Positions 27,580-37,325 of a DNA stretch of 64,000 nucleotides are shown here, piece by piece; within the stretch, counting starts at the first letter, position 1; each line of letters opens with the position of its first letter. A model generated the notes under the pieces. It had not been told where the DNA came from and searched no databases. It was given only the letters and a program-made list of their open reading frames with translations. The position numbers and the translations under genes were made by a program. Source of the stretch: Niabella yanshanensis (GTDB lineage: Bacteria; Bacteroidota; Bacteroidia; Chitinophagales; Chitinophagaceae); assembly GCF_034424215.1 (NCBI RefSeq), contig NZ_CP139960.1, positions 186,001 to 250,000 of the forward strand, written 5' to 3'.

Positions 27580-28326
27580 ATGAAAAAGATTGTACCGCTA
27601 TTTATACTTTTATCCAGCTTCTTTATTGTCCCGTCCTGCTCGAAGATTGACAATTACGAGGGCCCGACAGAAACCTTGCAAGGCCGGATCATTGACGCGG
27701 CCACCGGCCAGAATCTGCAGAGTGAGGTATCAGGAGACAACGGAAATGGAACGCGGATCAGATTGTTGGAAACAAGCTGGAGCGATAACCCCACACCTTT
27801 GTACCTGGCTACTAAGCAGGATGGTACCTATATAAATACCAAAATTTTCAAAGCCACCTATAAAATAATAGCTGAAGGAGCTTTCGTACCCATGGACCTG
27901 GCAGGAAATGATCAAATCCGGACAGTGGAAGTGCAGGGAGGTAATACTACCGTGGACTTTTCCGTAGAGCCGTTCTTAAGAGTAGAGTGGGTGAGTGATC
28001 CGGTAGTAAATGCCAATGGAACGGTTAGCGTTCAGGTGAGAGTAACCAGGGGGACACAACAGGCAGGTTATCAGCAAAACATTACCAATTTAGCTTTATT
28101 TGTCAGTCCTTCCGAATATGTCGGCAACAATAACTTCGACAACCGCTATAGCACCGTGCTCAATTATAACGGTGCAGCAGGCAATAGCATCCTTGGACAG
28201 CTGGTTACATTAACAACTACAGGCACCCTTCCAAAAAGAGACTGGTACCTGCGACTAGGGTCGAGAGTCGCCTTTGGAACGAACCGATATAACTACTCCA
28301 CAATTAAGATGATCACCATTCCATAA
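27580..28326 (+). CDS. DUF3823-type lipoprotein (surface glycan-binding candidate)
   Basis: A 248-residue lipoprotein (signal to FFIVPSC, then SKIDNYEGP). It begins with a carboxypeptidase-regulatory-like beta domain (LQGRIIDAATGQNLQSEV), followed by the DUF3823 C-terminal fold. Such proteins regularly follow SusC/SusD in Bacteroidota loci and are taken to be auxiliary surface glycan-binding proteins. The start at 27580 (MKKIVPLFILL) is used, since the longer frame from 27487 overlaps the SusD end and is not a signal peptide. It sits 20 bp after SusD. Confidence 0.85.
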   Translation: MKKIVPLFILLSSFFIVPSCSKIDNYEGPTETLQGRIIDAATGQNLQSEVSGDNGNGTRIRLLETSWSDNPTPLYLATKQDGTYINTKIFKATYKIIAEGAFVPMDLAGNDQIRTVEVQGGNTTVDFSVEPFLRVEWVSDPVVNANGTVSVQVRVTRGTQQAGYQQNITNLALFVSPSEYVGNNNFDNRYSTVLNYNGAAGNSILGQLVTLTTTGTLPKRDWYLRLGSRVAFGTNRYNYSTIKMITIP

Positions 28327-28405
28327 TCAACAATGAAAGATTATGGTTTTAAAATAAAGTTTATATAAAAATCACAAAAATTGAAATTTAAATAATAAAT
28401 CAACG

Positions 28406-30235
28406 ATGATTGAAATTATTAATGAGGTGTCAAATGCTGAATCGGATAATCAGGATTTACTCAGAAGAAGCCAGCAACCTCCTTTGCCACACCGGCTCAC
28501 TAGGACAGGGAAAAGCGACAGATATGATATTTACCCAACCTTCAATATAGGTAGTGGCAAAATTTTTTACGGTTATGAGTCTCTGGCGGCCTGGTTGCTT
28601 CAGTATCCTTTGGTTATAATCGAAGGCTTTAGTGGCGTGTGGTGGAACCAGGTGCAGGCGCAGCTGGAACTATCGATTAGTAAACTGGGTAAGACGGTGA
28701 AATGCATTCAAATGACCAGGTTCCTAAAGCCGAGTGCTGAAATTCAGGAATTGGTTGCGCCATTTTTAGGTACGCGGGATGCAGTTTGGGGTACCAGGAC
28801 AACTCTGGAAATATCCAATTTTTTCCAGGAGGAGCGGCTTAAGGGCTATCGACCGGAAGGCGGCTGCGACTGTGAGGTGGTGTTGGGCCCCGGTGCGGCA
28901 TTACTGCATCCCGACGCACCTGTAATCTATCTTGATGTTCCAAAAAATGAAATACAATACCGGATGCGGGCCGGATCTGTTACAAACCTGGGGGTCACGG
29001 AAAGTGACGAACCTGCGTTCATGTACAAGCAATATTACTTTGTGGACTGGGTGGTACTGACCGCCCACAGGGACCAGTTGACCAGCCGTATTTCGATTTA
29101 TGGGGACGTTCAATGGGAAAACATGGTTAACTGGATCCGCACCGAAGATCTTCGGGGAGCGTTGGGAGCATTGGCTAAGTCTGTGCTAAGGGTTCGGCCC
29201 TGGTTCGAGCCCGGTGCCTGGGGCGGTCAATGGATGAAGGAACGGTTTGCGGGTTTAAATCAGGATGTAGTGAATTATGCCTGGTCCTTTGAGCTGATTG
29301 TTCCCGAAAATGGATTGGTGTTACAAAGTGATTCCTTTCTACTTGAAATTCCGTTCAACCTGCTGATGGCGACGCATGCCCGTGAGGTATTGGGCAGACA
29401 CGTAGAATATTTTGGGACAGAATTTCCGATTCGCTTCGATTTCCTGGACACCTGGGAGGGAGGCAATCTATCAATCCAGTGCCATCCCACACTGAATTAT
29501 ATACGGACACATTTTGGAGAGCGCATTACGCAGGATGAAACTTATTACATATTGGACAGTAAACCGGGTGCTAAAGTTTTCCTGGGTTTTCAGCAAGATG
29601 TGGATCCTGTGGGATTTCGAGAGGCGCTGGAAAGAAGCAAAACGATGGGCGAGAAGATCCGGATCACGGATTATGTTCAGGAGTTTAATGCTAACAAGCA
29701 TGATCTGTTTTTAATTCCTAATTCAACGGTGCACAGCGCCGGTGCAGATAATCTGGTGCTGGAGATCAGTTCGACACCCTATATTTTTACCTTTAAAATG
29801 TACGACTGGTTGCGACTCGACCTCAATGGTGAACCACGCGCCATCAATATTGAGCATGCTTTTAATAACCTGAACTTCGATAGGCAGGGTGAACAGGTAA
29901 CTAAAGAGCTCATTTCGAAGCCTGTTCTGATAGAACAGCATAAGGATGCGCAGGTTTGGCACCTGCCTACCCATTCGGAGCACTTTTATGATGTGCATCG
30001 CCTGGAATTTGAAGAAGAAATTACCGTATACACTCAGGATAGTTGTCATGTGCTCATGCTGGTGGAAGGGCAGTCAGTAACGGTTGTCTCAGATCGGTCC
30101 AGTGAAGACTTTCAATACGCTGAGACCTTTGTGATTCCTGCCGCAGTTCAAAGGTACCGCATCATTAACAACGGCCCCGGCAAAGCCAGGGTAATAAAAG
30201 CATTCATTAAAAACTCCATTGACAATCTGAAGTAG
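28406..30235 (+). CDS. Class I mannose-6-phosphate isomerase-like protein with N-terminal degenerate kinase-like domain
   Basis: No signal peptide, so cytoplasmic. The C-terminal half (about 260-609) is a type I phosphomannose isomerase with WGGQWMKE, the metal motif SIQCHPTLNY (Q-x-H-P), and the second histidine region TVHSAGADNLVLEIS. The first 240 residues match the layout of a uridine-kinase-like P-loop protein: strand VIIEGFSGVWW at the Walker A position but without GKS/T, then APVIYLDVPKNEIQYRMR and VDWVVLTAHRDQL. The nucleotide site is therefore degenerate. Expected role is mannose-6-phosphate to fructose-6-phosphate, feeding glycolysis. It lies between DUF3823 and GH92 and overlaps neither. 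Confidence 0.8.
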   Translation: MIEIINEVSNAESDNQDLLRRSQQPPLPHRLTRTGKSDRYDIYPTFNIGSGKIFYGYESLAAWLLQYPLVIIEGFSGVWWNQVQAQLELSISKLGKTVKCIQMTRFLKPSAEIQELVAPFLGTRDAVWGTRTTLEISNFFQEERLKGYRPEGGCDCEVVLGPGAALLHPDAPVIYLDVPKNEIQYRMRAGSVTNLGVTESDEPAFMYKQYYFVDWVVLTAHRDQLTSRISIYGDVQWENMVNWIRTEDLRGALGALAKSVLRVRPWFEPGAWGGQWMKERFAGLNQDVVNYAWSFELIVPENGLVLQSDSFLLEIPFNLLMATHAREVLGRHVEYFGTEFPIRFDFLDTWEGGNLSIQCHPTLNYIRTHFGERITQDETYYILDSKPGAKVFLGFQQDVDPVGFREALERSKTMGEKIRITDYVQEFNANKHDLFLIPNSTVHSAGADNLVLEISSTPYIFTFKMYDWLRLDLNGEPRAINIEHAFNNLNFDRQGEQVTKELISKPVLIEQHKDAQVWHLPTHSEHFYDVHRLEFEEEITVYTQDSCHVLMLVEGQSVTVVSDRSSEDFQYAETFVIPAAVQRYRIINNGPGKARVIKAFIKNSIDNLK

Positions 30236-30237
30236 CT

Positions 30238-32553
30238 ATGAAAAAATTTATAACAACATTATTACTGGGTTTTGTCACCGCTGCTTACGGGCAAAACCTG
30301 CAGCCGATAGACTATGCCGATCCATTGTTAGGTACCTCGGAATCCAGGTGGATGCTCAACCCGGGTGCCACGCTGCCATTTGGCATGGTACAGTTAGCAC
30401 CGGATAACCAGGGTGGTGTATGGAAATCAGGTTATGAATATACGCTGGGTAATATAGGAGGCTTCAGCCATATTCATTCCTGGACAATGGCGGGCCTTTC
30501 CGTAATGCCAACCGTTAATGTGCTCAATGTACGCAGGGGGCCAGCGGACGGTCCCACGACAGGCTGGACCACGGGCTATCGTTCCAGGATCTACAAACAA
30601 ACAGAAAAAGCAAGTCCGGGATATTATGCAGTTACCCTGATGAATGGAGACATTCATACGGAGTTGACAGCCACAACGAGAACCGGGTTTTTTCGTTTCA
30701 CATTCCCCCATCAGGAAAATGCACACATTTTACTGGACCTGGATATACCTTTTGAGAATACCGCGGAAATACTGGATGCCCGGTTTACCCGGGTTTCAGA
30801 CACACAAATAGAGGGATATTCCTTACAAAAGTGGAGCTGGAACGAGTATAAAGTTCATTTTGTGATCCGCTTCAATAAGCCCATGAAGTCGTTTGGAGGT
30901 TGGAAAAATAATTATGAGGTGACTAAAGATGTTGCTGAAATTAAAGGTAAGGGTCAAATGGGAGCTTTTGCAGACTTCGATACTAAACCAGGTGATCAGA
31001 TACTTATGCAGACCGCCATTTCACTGGTCAGTATTGAAGGTGCAAGACAAAATATGAATCAGGAACTGGCTCCATTCGGCTGGAACTTTGATGCTGTCCA
31101 CCAGAATGCCCGCAAGGTATGGAGTGGCCTGCTGAGTAAAATAAAAGTTGAAGGAGGTACAAAAGAAAATAAAAAGAAATTCTATACCAACCTATACCGG
31201 TCCTATGTAGCCCGCACCACCTGGAGCGATGTGGATGGTAAATATGTCGACGTCAACGAAAAGATTCGGCAGGTGGACCCGAAAAATCCTGTGTATGGCA
31301 GTGATGCTTTATGGAACACATTCTGGAACTTAAATCAACTCTGGCAGCTGGTTAACCCTGATCTGGCCGGCAATTGGGTAAAATCACTGCTGGAAATCTA
31401 TCGAACAGGGGGGTGGTTGCCCAAGGGGCCGGCGGGCATCGAATACTCAGGCATCATGGAAGCGTCACATGAAATAGCTTTGATTGTAGGAGCTTATCAG
31501 AAAGGTATCCGTGACTTTGATGTGCCGTTGGCATTAAAAGCTATGGTACATCAGCAATCAACACCAGGAGTTGTGACTCCGGAAAATGGCTTTGCCGGAA
31601 ATAAGTTTTTCGAATCCTATATGAAGTTGGGTTATGTACCTCAGGAAGAAGGACAGGTATCCAATACGCTGGAGTATGCCTATGATGACTGGTGTGTGGC
31701 TCAGTTTGCAAAGGCGGTCGGTAATGAGCAGGTATACCAGCAATTTATCAAAAGAGCGGGGAACTATAACAATGTATTTGACTCAGAGACCGGTTACATA
31801 CGCATGAAGCACAAAGATGGCAATTGGGTCAAAGATTGGAATCCTTTCTGTTGTACCAGCTTCAGCGGACCTGGCTACCTGGAGGGCAATGCCTGGCAAT
31901 ACAGTTTTTTTAATCCACACGATGTACAAGGCATTTTGAACCTCATGGGCCGCAATGAATTCAACAAGCGGTTAGATGATGGTTTTGAAAAATCAGTAAA
32001 ATATAATTTCAATGCAGATGGCGATTTATATGACCTGGTACCCATCAATCATGGCAATCAGCCCAATATGCAGGCAGCCTGGTTATTCAATTATTCTGGA
32101 AAGCCCTGGCTCACTCAAAAATGGACCCGCGAAATAATGGATCGGTATTATGGCGTAACGCCCTACCATGGATGGCTCGGTGATGAAGACGAAGGGCAAA
32201 TGGGTGCATGGTTCGTAATGGCCGCCATGGGATTATTCCAAACCAATGGAGGAACCGGTGTGAAACCTTATTACGAGATAGGTAGTCCTTTGTTTGAGAA
32301 AATTACCATAGAGCTGGATCCAGCCTATTACAAAGGAAAGACCTTTACAATTGTGGCCAAAGGCAGTTCAAAGCAGAATCGCTATATCCAGTCTGCACAG
32401 TTGGATGATAAACTGCTTGCGCGTCCCTGGTTCTATCATGAAGACTTAGTAGATGGTGGTTCGCTCGTCTTGCAAATGGGGCCACGCCCTAACATAAAGT
32501 GGGGTAGCAAGCCTGGAGATGCACCACCTTCCATGTCTCCCAACCGGGAGTAA
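30238..32553 (+). CDS. GH92 alpha-mannosidase (first copy)
   Basis: Signal peptide 1-18, then GH92: DPLLGTSESRWM, PFGMVQLAPDN, GFSHIHSWTM near the N-domain active site, SDALWNTFWNLNQLW, GYLEGNAWQYSFFNPHD carrying the catalytic acid Glu, GNQPNMQAAWLFNYSGKPW, and WLGDEDEGQMGAW with the base Asp pair. The family is calcium-dependent, inverting exo-alpha-mannosidases acting on N-glycans or yeast mannan. Linkage preference cannot be read here. It starts 2 bp after the isomerase-like gene. The export signal puts it in the periplasm or on the surface, where it acts on imported glycan. Confidence 0.94.
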   Translation: MKKFITTLLLGFVTAAYGQNLQPIDYADPLLGTSESRWMLNPGATLPFGMVQLAPDNQGGVWKSGYEYTLGNIGGFSHIHSWTMAGLSVMPTVNVLNVRRGPADGPTTGWTTGYRSRIYKQTEKASPGYYAVTLMNGDIHTELTATTRTGFFRFTFPHQENAHILLDLDIPFENTAEILDARFTRVSDTQIEGYSLQKWSWNEYKVHFVIRFNKPMKSFGGWKNNYEVTKDVAEIKGKGQMGAFADFDTKPGDQILMQTAISLVSIEGARQNMNQELAPFGWNFDAVHQNARKVWSGLLSKIKVEGGTKENKKKFYTNLYRSYVARTTWSDVDGKYVDVNEKIRQVDPKNPVYGSDALWNTFWNLNQLWQLVNPDLAGNWVKSLLEIYRTGGWLPKGPAGIEYSGIMEASHEIALIVGAYQKGIRDFDVPLALKAMVHQQSTPGVVTPENGFAGNKFFESYMKLGYVPQEEGQVSNTLEYAYDDWCVAQFAKAVGNEQVYQQFIKRAGNYNNVFDSETGYIRMKHKDGNWVKDWNPFCCTSFSGPGYLEGNAWQYSFFNPHDVQGILNLMGRNEFNKRLDDGFEKSVKYNFNADGDLYDLVPINHGNQPNMQAAWLFNYSGKPWLTQKWTREIMDRYYGVTPYHGWLGDEDEGQMGAWFVMAAMGLFQTNGGTGVKPYYEIGSPLFEKITIELDPAYYKGKTFTIVAKGSSKQNRYIQSAQLDDKLLARPWFYHEDLVDGGSLVLQMGPRPNIKWGSKPGDAPPSMSPNRE

Positions 32554-32585
32554 TGATTCAATAATCATCAAAGAATTTTTATCTC

Positions 32586-34013
32586 ATGCGATATAAAAAG
32601 ATTTCTGTAACAGCCATTACTCTAATAGCCTCCCTGGGTGGATTTTTGTTTGGTTTTGACATGGCGGTCGTTTCAGGGGTATTGCCGCTGTTGAAAGACC
32701 AGTTCAATCTTTCTGCAACTATGGAAGGCTGGTTTGTGTCCTCTGCACTCGTCGGCTGTATCCTGGGAGTAGCAGTTTCCGGGGAGCTCACCGACAGAAT
32801 AGGCCGTAAAAAGCCACTGCTCATAGCGGCAGTACTATTTTTGTTCTCGGCACTCGGATGTGCGCTGATGCCAACATTGAATGGGGTCATTACTTCGAGG
32901 CTGGTGGGTGGAATAGGAATTGGTTTGGCGTCTAATATAGTACCGCTATATATCTCTGAAATGGCTCCTGCAGGCAGAAGGGGCAGACTGATTACCTATT
33001 ATCAGTTTGCATTGACCCTTGGCATCCTGGTGGCCTACCTGAGCAACGCCGGCCTTTTAAAATGGTCATTGGGGTATGAACCTACGGGTAATGACACTGG
33101 CTTCGCGATATCTCGTCTTACAACAGAAGTGTGGAGATTAATGTTAGGCCTTGGAGCCTTACCGGCAATAACTTTTCTTTTGGGTTTGGTCCGGGTTCCG
33201 GAAAGTCCATCCTGGCTCCTGCAAAGGGGACGCTTGACTGAAAGTTCAGCGGTCCTCAGTGCCCTTGGCAGGGATATGCCATCCAACCCGCAACCGGTGC
33301 ATCATGATCACGGTTCCTATAGAGAGCTTTTTTCCCCGCGCTGGCGTAAGGCACTGTTAATAGGATTGCTCTTGCCCCTATTTTCCCAATTTAGCGGCAT
33401 CAATGCCATTATTTATTATGGCCCGAGTATATTAAACGATGCAGGTATCTCACTAAGTAATTCCTTAATTAGCCAGGTGATTTTCGGAGCTGCGAACATG
33501 CTCTTCACATTGGTGGCTGTATGGAAGGTGGACAGCCTGGGTCGCCGTCCTTTATACCTGGCAGGTACATTGGGCGCTTTTCTCAGCCTCTTGGTAGTAG
33601 GAATGTTATTTAAAGTGGGTGCTACCACCGGTATCGGGCTTTTAATCGCAGTTCTCGCATTCCTGGCATGTTTTGCATTTTCAATTGGTCCTTTGAAATT
33701 CGTCGTTGCTGCTGAGATATTTCCCGCCAAGATCCGTGGGCGCGCCATGGCTGTCAGCATCATGGTTATGTGGATTGCAGATACGATTGTGGGACAGCTC
33801 ACTCCGTTGCTGCTTAGAAACCTGGGGACCCCGATTACTTTTTGGATATTCTCGGCGTTTTGTATCATCGCTTTTGTGACAGTATACAGGCTGCTTCCTG
33901 AAACAAAAGGTAAGTCATTGGAGCAGATCGAAGCTGACTGGAAAGATGAGCATGATACAGATGTTTACAACAGATCACTATCCAAAAAATCAATGGTCAA
34001 AAAAACATATTAA
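32586..34013 (+). CDS. Sugar porter of the MFS superfamily
   Basis: A 475-residue, 12-membrane-segment transporter. The sugar porter signatures are complete: GGFLFGFDMAVVSGVLP in segment 1, DRIGRKKPLLI in loop 2-3, PLYISEMAPAGRRGRL after segment 4, PESPSWLLQRGR before the central loop, QFSGINAIIYYGPSI in segment 7, DSLGRRPLYLAGT and PETKGKSLEQIE at the end. It resembles xylose/galactose-proton symporters, and by context should carry mannose across the inner membrane. It overlaps the ROK gene by one base. Confidence 0.93.
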   Translation: MRYKKISVTAITLIASLGGFLFGFDMAVVSGVLPLLKDQFNLSATMEGWFVSSALVGCILGVAVSGELTDRIGRKKPLLIAAVLFLFSALGCALMPTLNGVITSRLVGGIGIGLASNIVPLYISEMAPAGRRGRLITYYQFALTLGILVAYLSNAGLLKWSLGYEPTGNDTGFAISRLTTEVWRLMLGLGALPAITFLLGLVRVPESPSWLLQRGRLTESSAVLSALGRDMPSNPQPVHHDHGSYRELFSPRWRKALLIGLLLPLFSQFSGINAIIYYGPSILNDAGISLSNSLISQVIFGAANMLFTLVAVWKVDSLGRRPLYLAGTLGAFLSLLVVGMLFKVGATTGIGLLIAVLAFLACFAFSIGPLKFVVAAEIFPAKIRGRAMAVSIMVMWIADTIVGQLTPLLLRNLGTPITFWIFSAFCIIAFVTVYRLLPETKGKSLEQIEADWKDEHDTDVYNRSLSKKSMVKKTY

Positions 34014-34909
34014 TGATGTCGGGCGATCAAGTTGTAATGGGGGTGGACATTGGTGGCACCCATATCACTGCTGCATTGGTCAATACAGTTTCCGGCCAGC
34101 TCATAAGGCACTCGCTTAGAAGGCGGCGGGTGAATGCAGCAGCGGCAGCAGAAACAGTCATTGCAGAATGGGTGCAGTGTATCCGCGAGTCGATGGTACA
34201 AGGTCCGGTTGATGTGATATCCTTTGCCATGCCGGGGCCGATCGATTACGATACCGGTATTTCTTATATGCGTGGCCAGGACAAATATGAATATCTTTAT
34301 GGATTGAACCTGAAAGACCTGTTGGCGCAAGCATTAGGTTTCCCGAGATCCGGTTTATTCATGTACAACGATGCTTCCTGTTTTTTGCAGGGTGAAATAT
34401 ATGCAGGGTGCGCGCGAAGCTATGCAAAGGACAAAATGATAGGGATTACATTGGGAACGGGACTGGGCTCTGCGGTATATAATAATGGTGCAAGCACTAG
34501 TGCAGATAAATGGTGTGTCCGTTTTAAGGGAGGAATAGCCGAAGACTTTTTGTCTACCCGGTGGTTCACTGGCCGCTGGGAAGAAATCACAGGCGTTAAA
34601 CTCAGCGGGGTCAGAGAACTGGGTCAGGTGGCTCTCGATGGTGATACGGCAGCAAAGCATATATTCAGCGAATTCGGCGATCATCTTGGGCAATTTGTGT
34701 TCGATTTTGCGCAGGCAGAAAAACCGCAGGCCGTAGTGATCGGAGGTAATATTGCCAAAGCGCATGCTCTGTTTATACCTTCAGCAGAAAAGGTCCTCCG
34801 TAGCCTTGGTCTTTCTTTGCGCCTATTGCCCGCCGCTATTGGCGAAGAGGCGCTCCTGTTAGGTGCTGTTAGTAACTGGAACCATCACTTGCGTAAGCAA
34901 CCAGGTTAA
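34013..34909 (+). CDS. ROK-family sugar kinase
   Basis: A 298-residue cytoplasmic kinase with the phosphate loop VMGVDIGGTHITAALV at the N-terminus, NDASCFLQGE around the catalytic site, the adenosine motif GITLGTGLGSAVYNNG, and VVIGGNIAKAHALFIP. The ROK zinc signature CxCGxxGCxE is absent, as in some fructo/mannokinases. By position (between transporter and second GH92, with an isomerase-like gene upstream) it should phosphorylate mannose to mannose-6-phosphate. It starts within the stop codon of the transporter gene (TAATGATG), so the two are translationally coupled. ATG 34016 is an equal alternative. Confidence 0.88.
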   Translation: MMSGDQVVMGVDIGGTHITAALVNTVSGQLIRHSLRRRRVNAAAAAETVIAEWVQCIRESMVQGPVDVISFAMPGPIDYDTGISYMRGQDKYEYLYGLNLKDLLAQALGFPRSGLFMYNDASCFLQGEIYAGCARSYAKDKMIGITLGTGLGSAVYNNGASTSADKWCVRFKGGIAEDFLSTRWFTGRWEEITGVKLSGVRELGQVALDGDTAAKHIFSEFGDHLGQFVFDFAQAEKPQAVVIGGNIAKAHALFIPSAEKVLRSLGLSLRLLPAAIGEEALLLGAVSNWNHHLRKQPG

Positions 34910-34930
34910 AATAAATAGTAAAGAAACGAT

Positions 34931-37282
34931 ATGATTAGAAGCACCAGGATATGTGCTGCTGTTTGTTCCATGATTACAATTTTGCTCTGGAGCGGTACGC
35001 TTTTGGCACAACAAACCGATTATACACAATTTGTCGATCCTAACATTGGTACAGCACATTGCCGCTGGTTTCACTATACCCCGGGAGCCCAACCTTTCGG
35101 GATGGCAAAGCCAGCACCCTCCACTAATGGTAGTTATGGAACGATGCATGGATGGGACGCTTCTGGTTATGATTACCGGCACGAGTCAATTGAGGGCTTT
35201 GCTAATTTCCACGAGTTCCAATTGGGAGGTATTGTGTTTACAGCTACCACCGGGCCATTGCAGACTGTGCCCGGAAAACTGGAAGATCCTGAAAGCGGTT
35301 ATCGGTCCAGATTTGACCGCAAGGATGAAGTGAGTACTGCAGGGTATTACTCAGTTTTCCTTAAAGACTATCAGGTCAGAGCAGAACTAACGGCGACTGA
35401 AAGGGTTGCTTATCACCGGTATACCTTTCCCGCAACGCGTCAGGCACATATCTTGTTTGATATCGGAAGTGTTTGGGGGGAAAGCGGTCCTGTCAAAGAT
35501 GCAGAAGTTCGTTTGTTGCCGGATGGACGGGTAGAAGGTTGGGTAACTACTTTGCCCGTATATGTGCAAAAGTACCAGCCAGGTGCTGAAGTTACCATGT
35601 TTTTCTCAGCAGTACTTAGTAAAAAGCCAAAGGCTTACGGCACTTTTAATGGTGCCGACATTCATCAGCAACAAACAGTTGAGAAGGGGAAGGGCGCGGG
35701 ACTATACCTTAGTTTTGCTACAAACGCTGACGAAGCAATTACTATAAAAGCAGGACTCTCATTGACCTCCGTTAAAAATGCACGGTTGAATCTGGAGCAG
35801 GAGGCAAAAAAATTGTCATTTGATGCGGCCAGGCAGCAATCTAAAAACCACTGGAATACCTTATTGGGTCGAATTGATGTGCAAGGCGGTGTCCATAAAG
35901 ATAAAATTAAGTTTTATACGGGTCTTTATCATGCCTTATTAGGACGTGGTCTGGCCAGTGATGTCAATGGAGCTTATCCGATGAACACAGGGGGGATCGG
36001 GCAGATACCATTGGATGAAGCAGGTAAACCAATTCACGATCACTATAATACGGACGCCGTCTGGGGAGCTTATTGGAACCTCACGCAACTATGGGCACTG
36101 GCCTATCCGGAGTACTACGCTGATTTTATAAAGAGCCAGTTACTGGTGTATAAGGATGCTGGTTGGTTGGGTGATGGAATTGTAAACAGCCGGTACGTTT
36201 CAGGTGTGGGCACCAATTTCGTGAGCCTGATAATGGCGGGTGCTTACCTTGCAGGCATTCAGACCTTCGATGTGGAGCAGGCCTATGCAGCTTCGCGAAA
36301 GAACGAATTTGAGTCCGCCTCCAGGCCCCACGGGGCGGGGAAAATGGATGTGGATCGATTTCTAAAATATGGGTATGTCAATCATCTGGACAGCGGTAAA
36401 GGAAGTGGTGAACTCTGGCAATTTTCTGCCTCGCACACCTTGGAATATGCTTTTAGCAGCTTTGCGATGAGTAATTGGGCAAGGGCCTTGGGCAAAAGCG
36501 CAGATGCAAAATTATTCGACGACCTTTCCAGGGCATGGGAAAAACTATGGGACGCAGATCTGCAATTGGTACGGCCCAGGCTTGCAAATGGTCAATTCAT
36601 TGAAAACTTTGATCCGGCGCAGCCATGGCGGGGATTCCAGGAAGGCAACGCTTACCAATATACCTATTTTGTTCCACATAATCCGGAACGATTGATTCAA
36701 AAGGTCGGTATGGCGCGTTTCAATATGCGACTCGATAGTACCTTTGTGCTGGCAGAAAAAGCTTTATTTGGAGGAGGAGCTCATATCGACGCATTTGCAG
36801 GTATAGCAGGTATTTATAACCACGGTAACCAGCCTAATCTTCATGTATCCTGGTTGTTTAATTACTCCGGTAAGCCTTCATTAACCCAAAAATGGGTGAG
36901 GGCGATATGTGATAAGTTCTATGGTACGGAAGGCGTTCATGGTTATGGATTTGGACAAGACGAGGATCAGGGGCAATTAGGAGCGTGGTATGTGATGGCA
37001 GCTATGGGTCTTTTTGATGTGAAAGGTTTGACTGCAAGCGAAAACACTTTTGGCCTGTCCGGACCCTTGTTTGATCGCATAACAATCAGTCTTAATAATG
37101 CCTATTACCCGGGTAAACAATTTGCTATCGTTGCAAAGAATGCCGGTGGGCAAAATAAATATATCCAATCCATCCGTCTGAATGATAAGGATGTTCATCA
37201 GCCTTTCATTCCGTGGAAATCTATTACTCAAGGGGCTGAATTAAGGCTTGAGATGGGAAAGCAACCGAGAGATCGCTATTGA
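34931..37282 (+). CDS. GH92 alpha-mannosidase (second copy)
   Basis: Signal peptide to LLAQQ. The GH92 layout is complete: DPNIGTAHCRWF, PFGMAKPAPS, DAVWGAYWNLTQLW, GFQEGNAYQYTYFVPHNP with the acid Glu, GNQPNLHVSWLFNYSGKP, and FGQDEDQGQLGAW. It differs from the first copy in the substrate-side segments (AHCRWFHYTPGAQ, and QDED for GDED), so a different mannosyl linkage is likely. It lies last in the operon, 21 bp after ROK. No terminator was seen before the TetR remnant. Confidence 0.93.
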   Translation: MIRSTRICAAVCSMITILLWSGTLLAQQTDYTQFVDPNIGTAHCRWFHYTPGAQPFGMAKPAPSTNGSYGTMHGWDASGYDYRHESIEGFANFHEFQLGGIVFTATTGPLQTVPGKLEDPESGYRSRFDRKDEVSTAGYYSVFLKDYQVRAELTATERVAYHRYTFPATRQAHILFDIGSVWGESGPVKDAEVRLLPDGRVEGWVTTLPVYVQKYQPGAEVTMFFSAVLSKKPKAYGTFNGADIHQQQTVEKGKGAGLYLSFATNADEAITIKAGLSLTSVKNARLNLEQEAKKLSFDAARQQSKNHWNTLLGRIDVQGGVHKDKIKFYTGLYHALLGRGLASDVNGAYPMNTGGIGQIPLDEAGKPIHDHYNTDAVWGAYWNLTQLWALAYPEYYADFIKSQLLVYKDAGWLGDGIVNSRYVSGVGTNFVSLIMAGAYLAGIQTFDVEQAYAASRKNEFESASRPHGAGKMDVDRFLKYGYVNHLDSGKGSGELWQFSASHTLEYAFSSFAMSNWARALGKSADAKLFDDLSRAWEKLWDADLQLVRPRLANGQFIENFDPAQPWRGFQEGNAYQYTYFVPHNPERLIQKVGMARFNMRLDSTFVLAEKALFGGGAHIDAFAGIAGIYNHGNQPNLHVSWLFNYSGKPSLTQKWVRAICDKFYGTEGVHGYGFGQDEDQGQLGAWYVMAAMGLFDVKGLTASENTFGLSGPLFDRITISLNNAYYPGKQFAIVAKNAGGQNKYIQSIRLNDKDVHQPFIPWKSITQGAELRLEMGKQPRDRY

Positions 37283-37325
37283 CATAAAAGTATATCACAC
37301 ATCCAGGAAACAATATTTAAACGAT

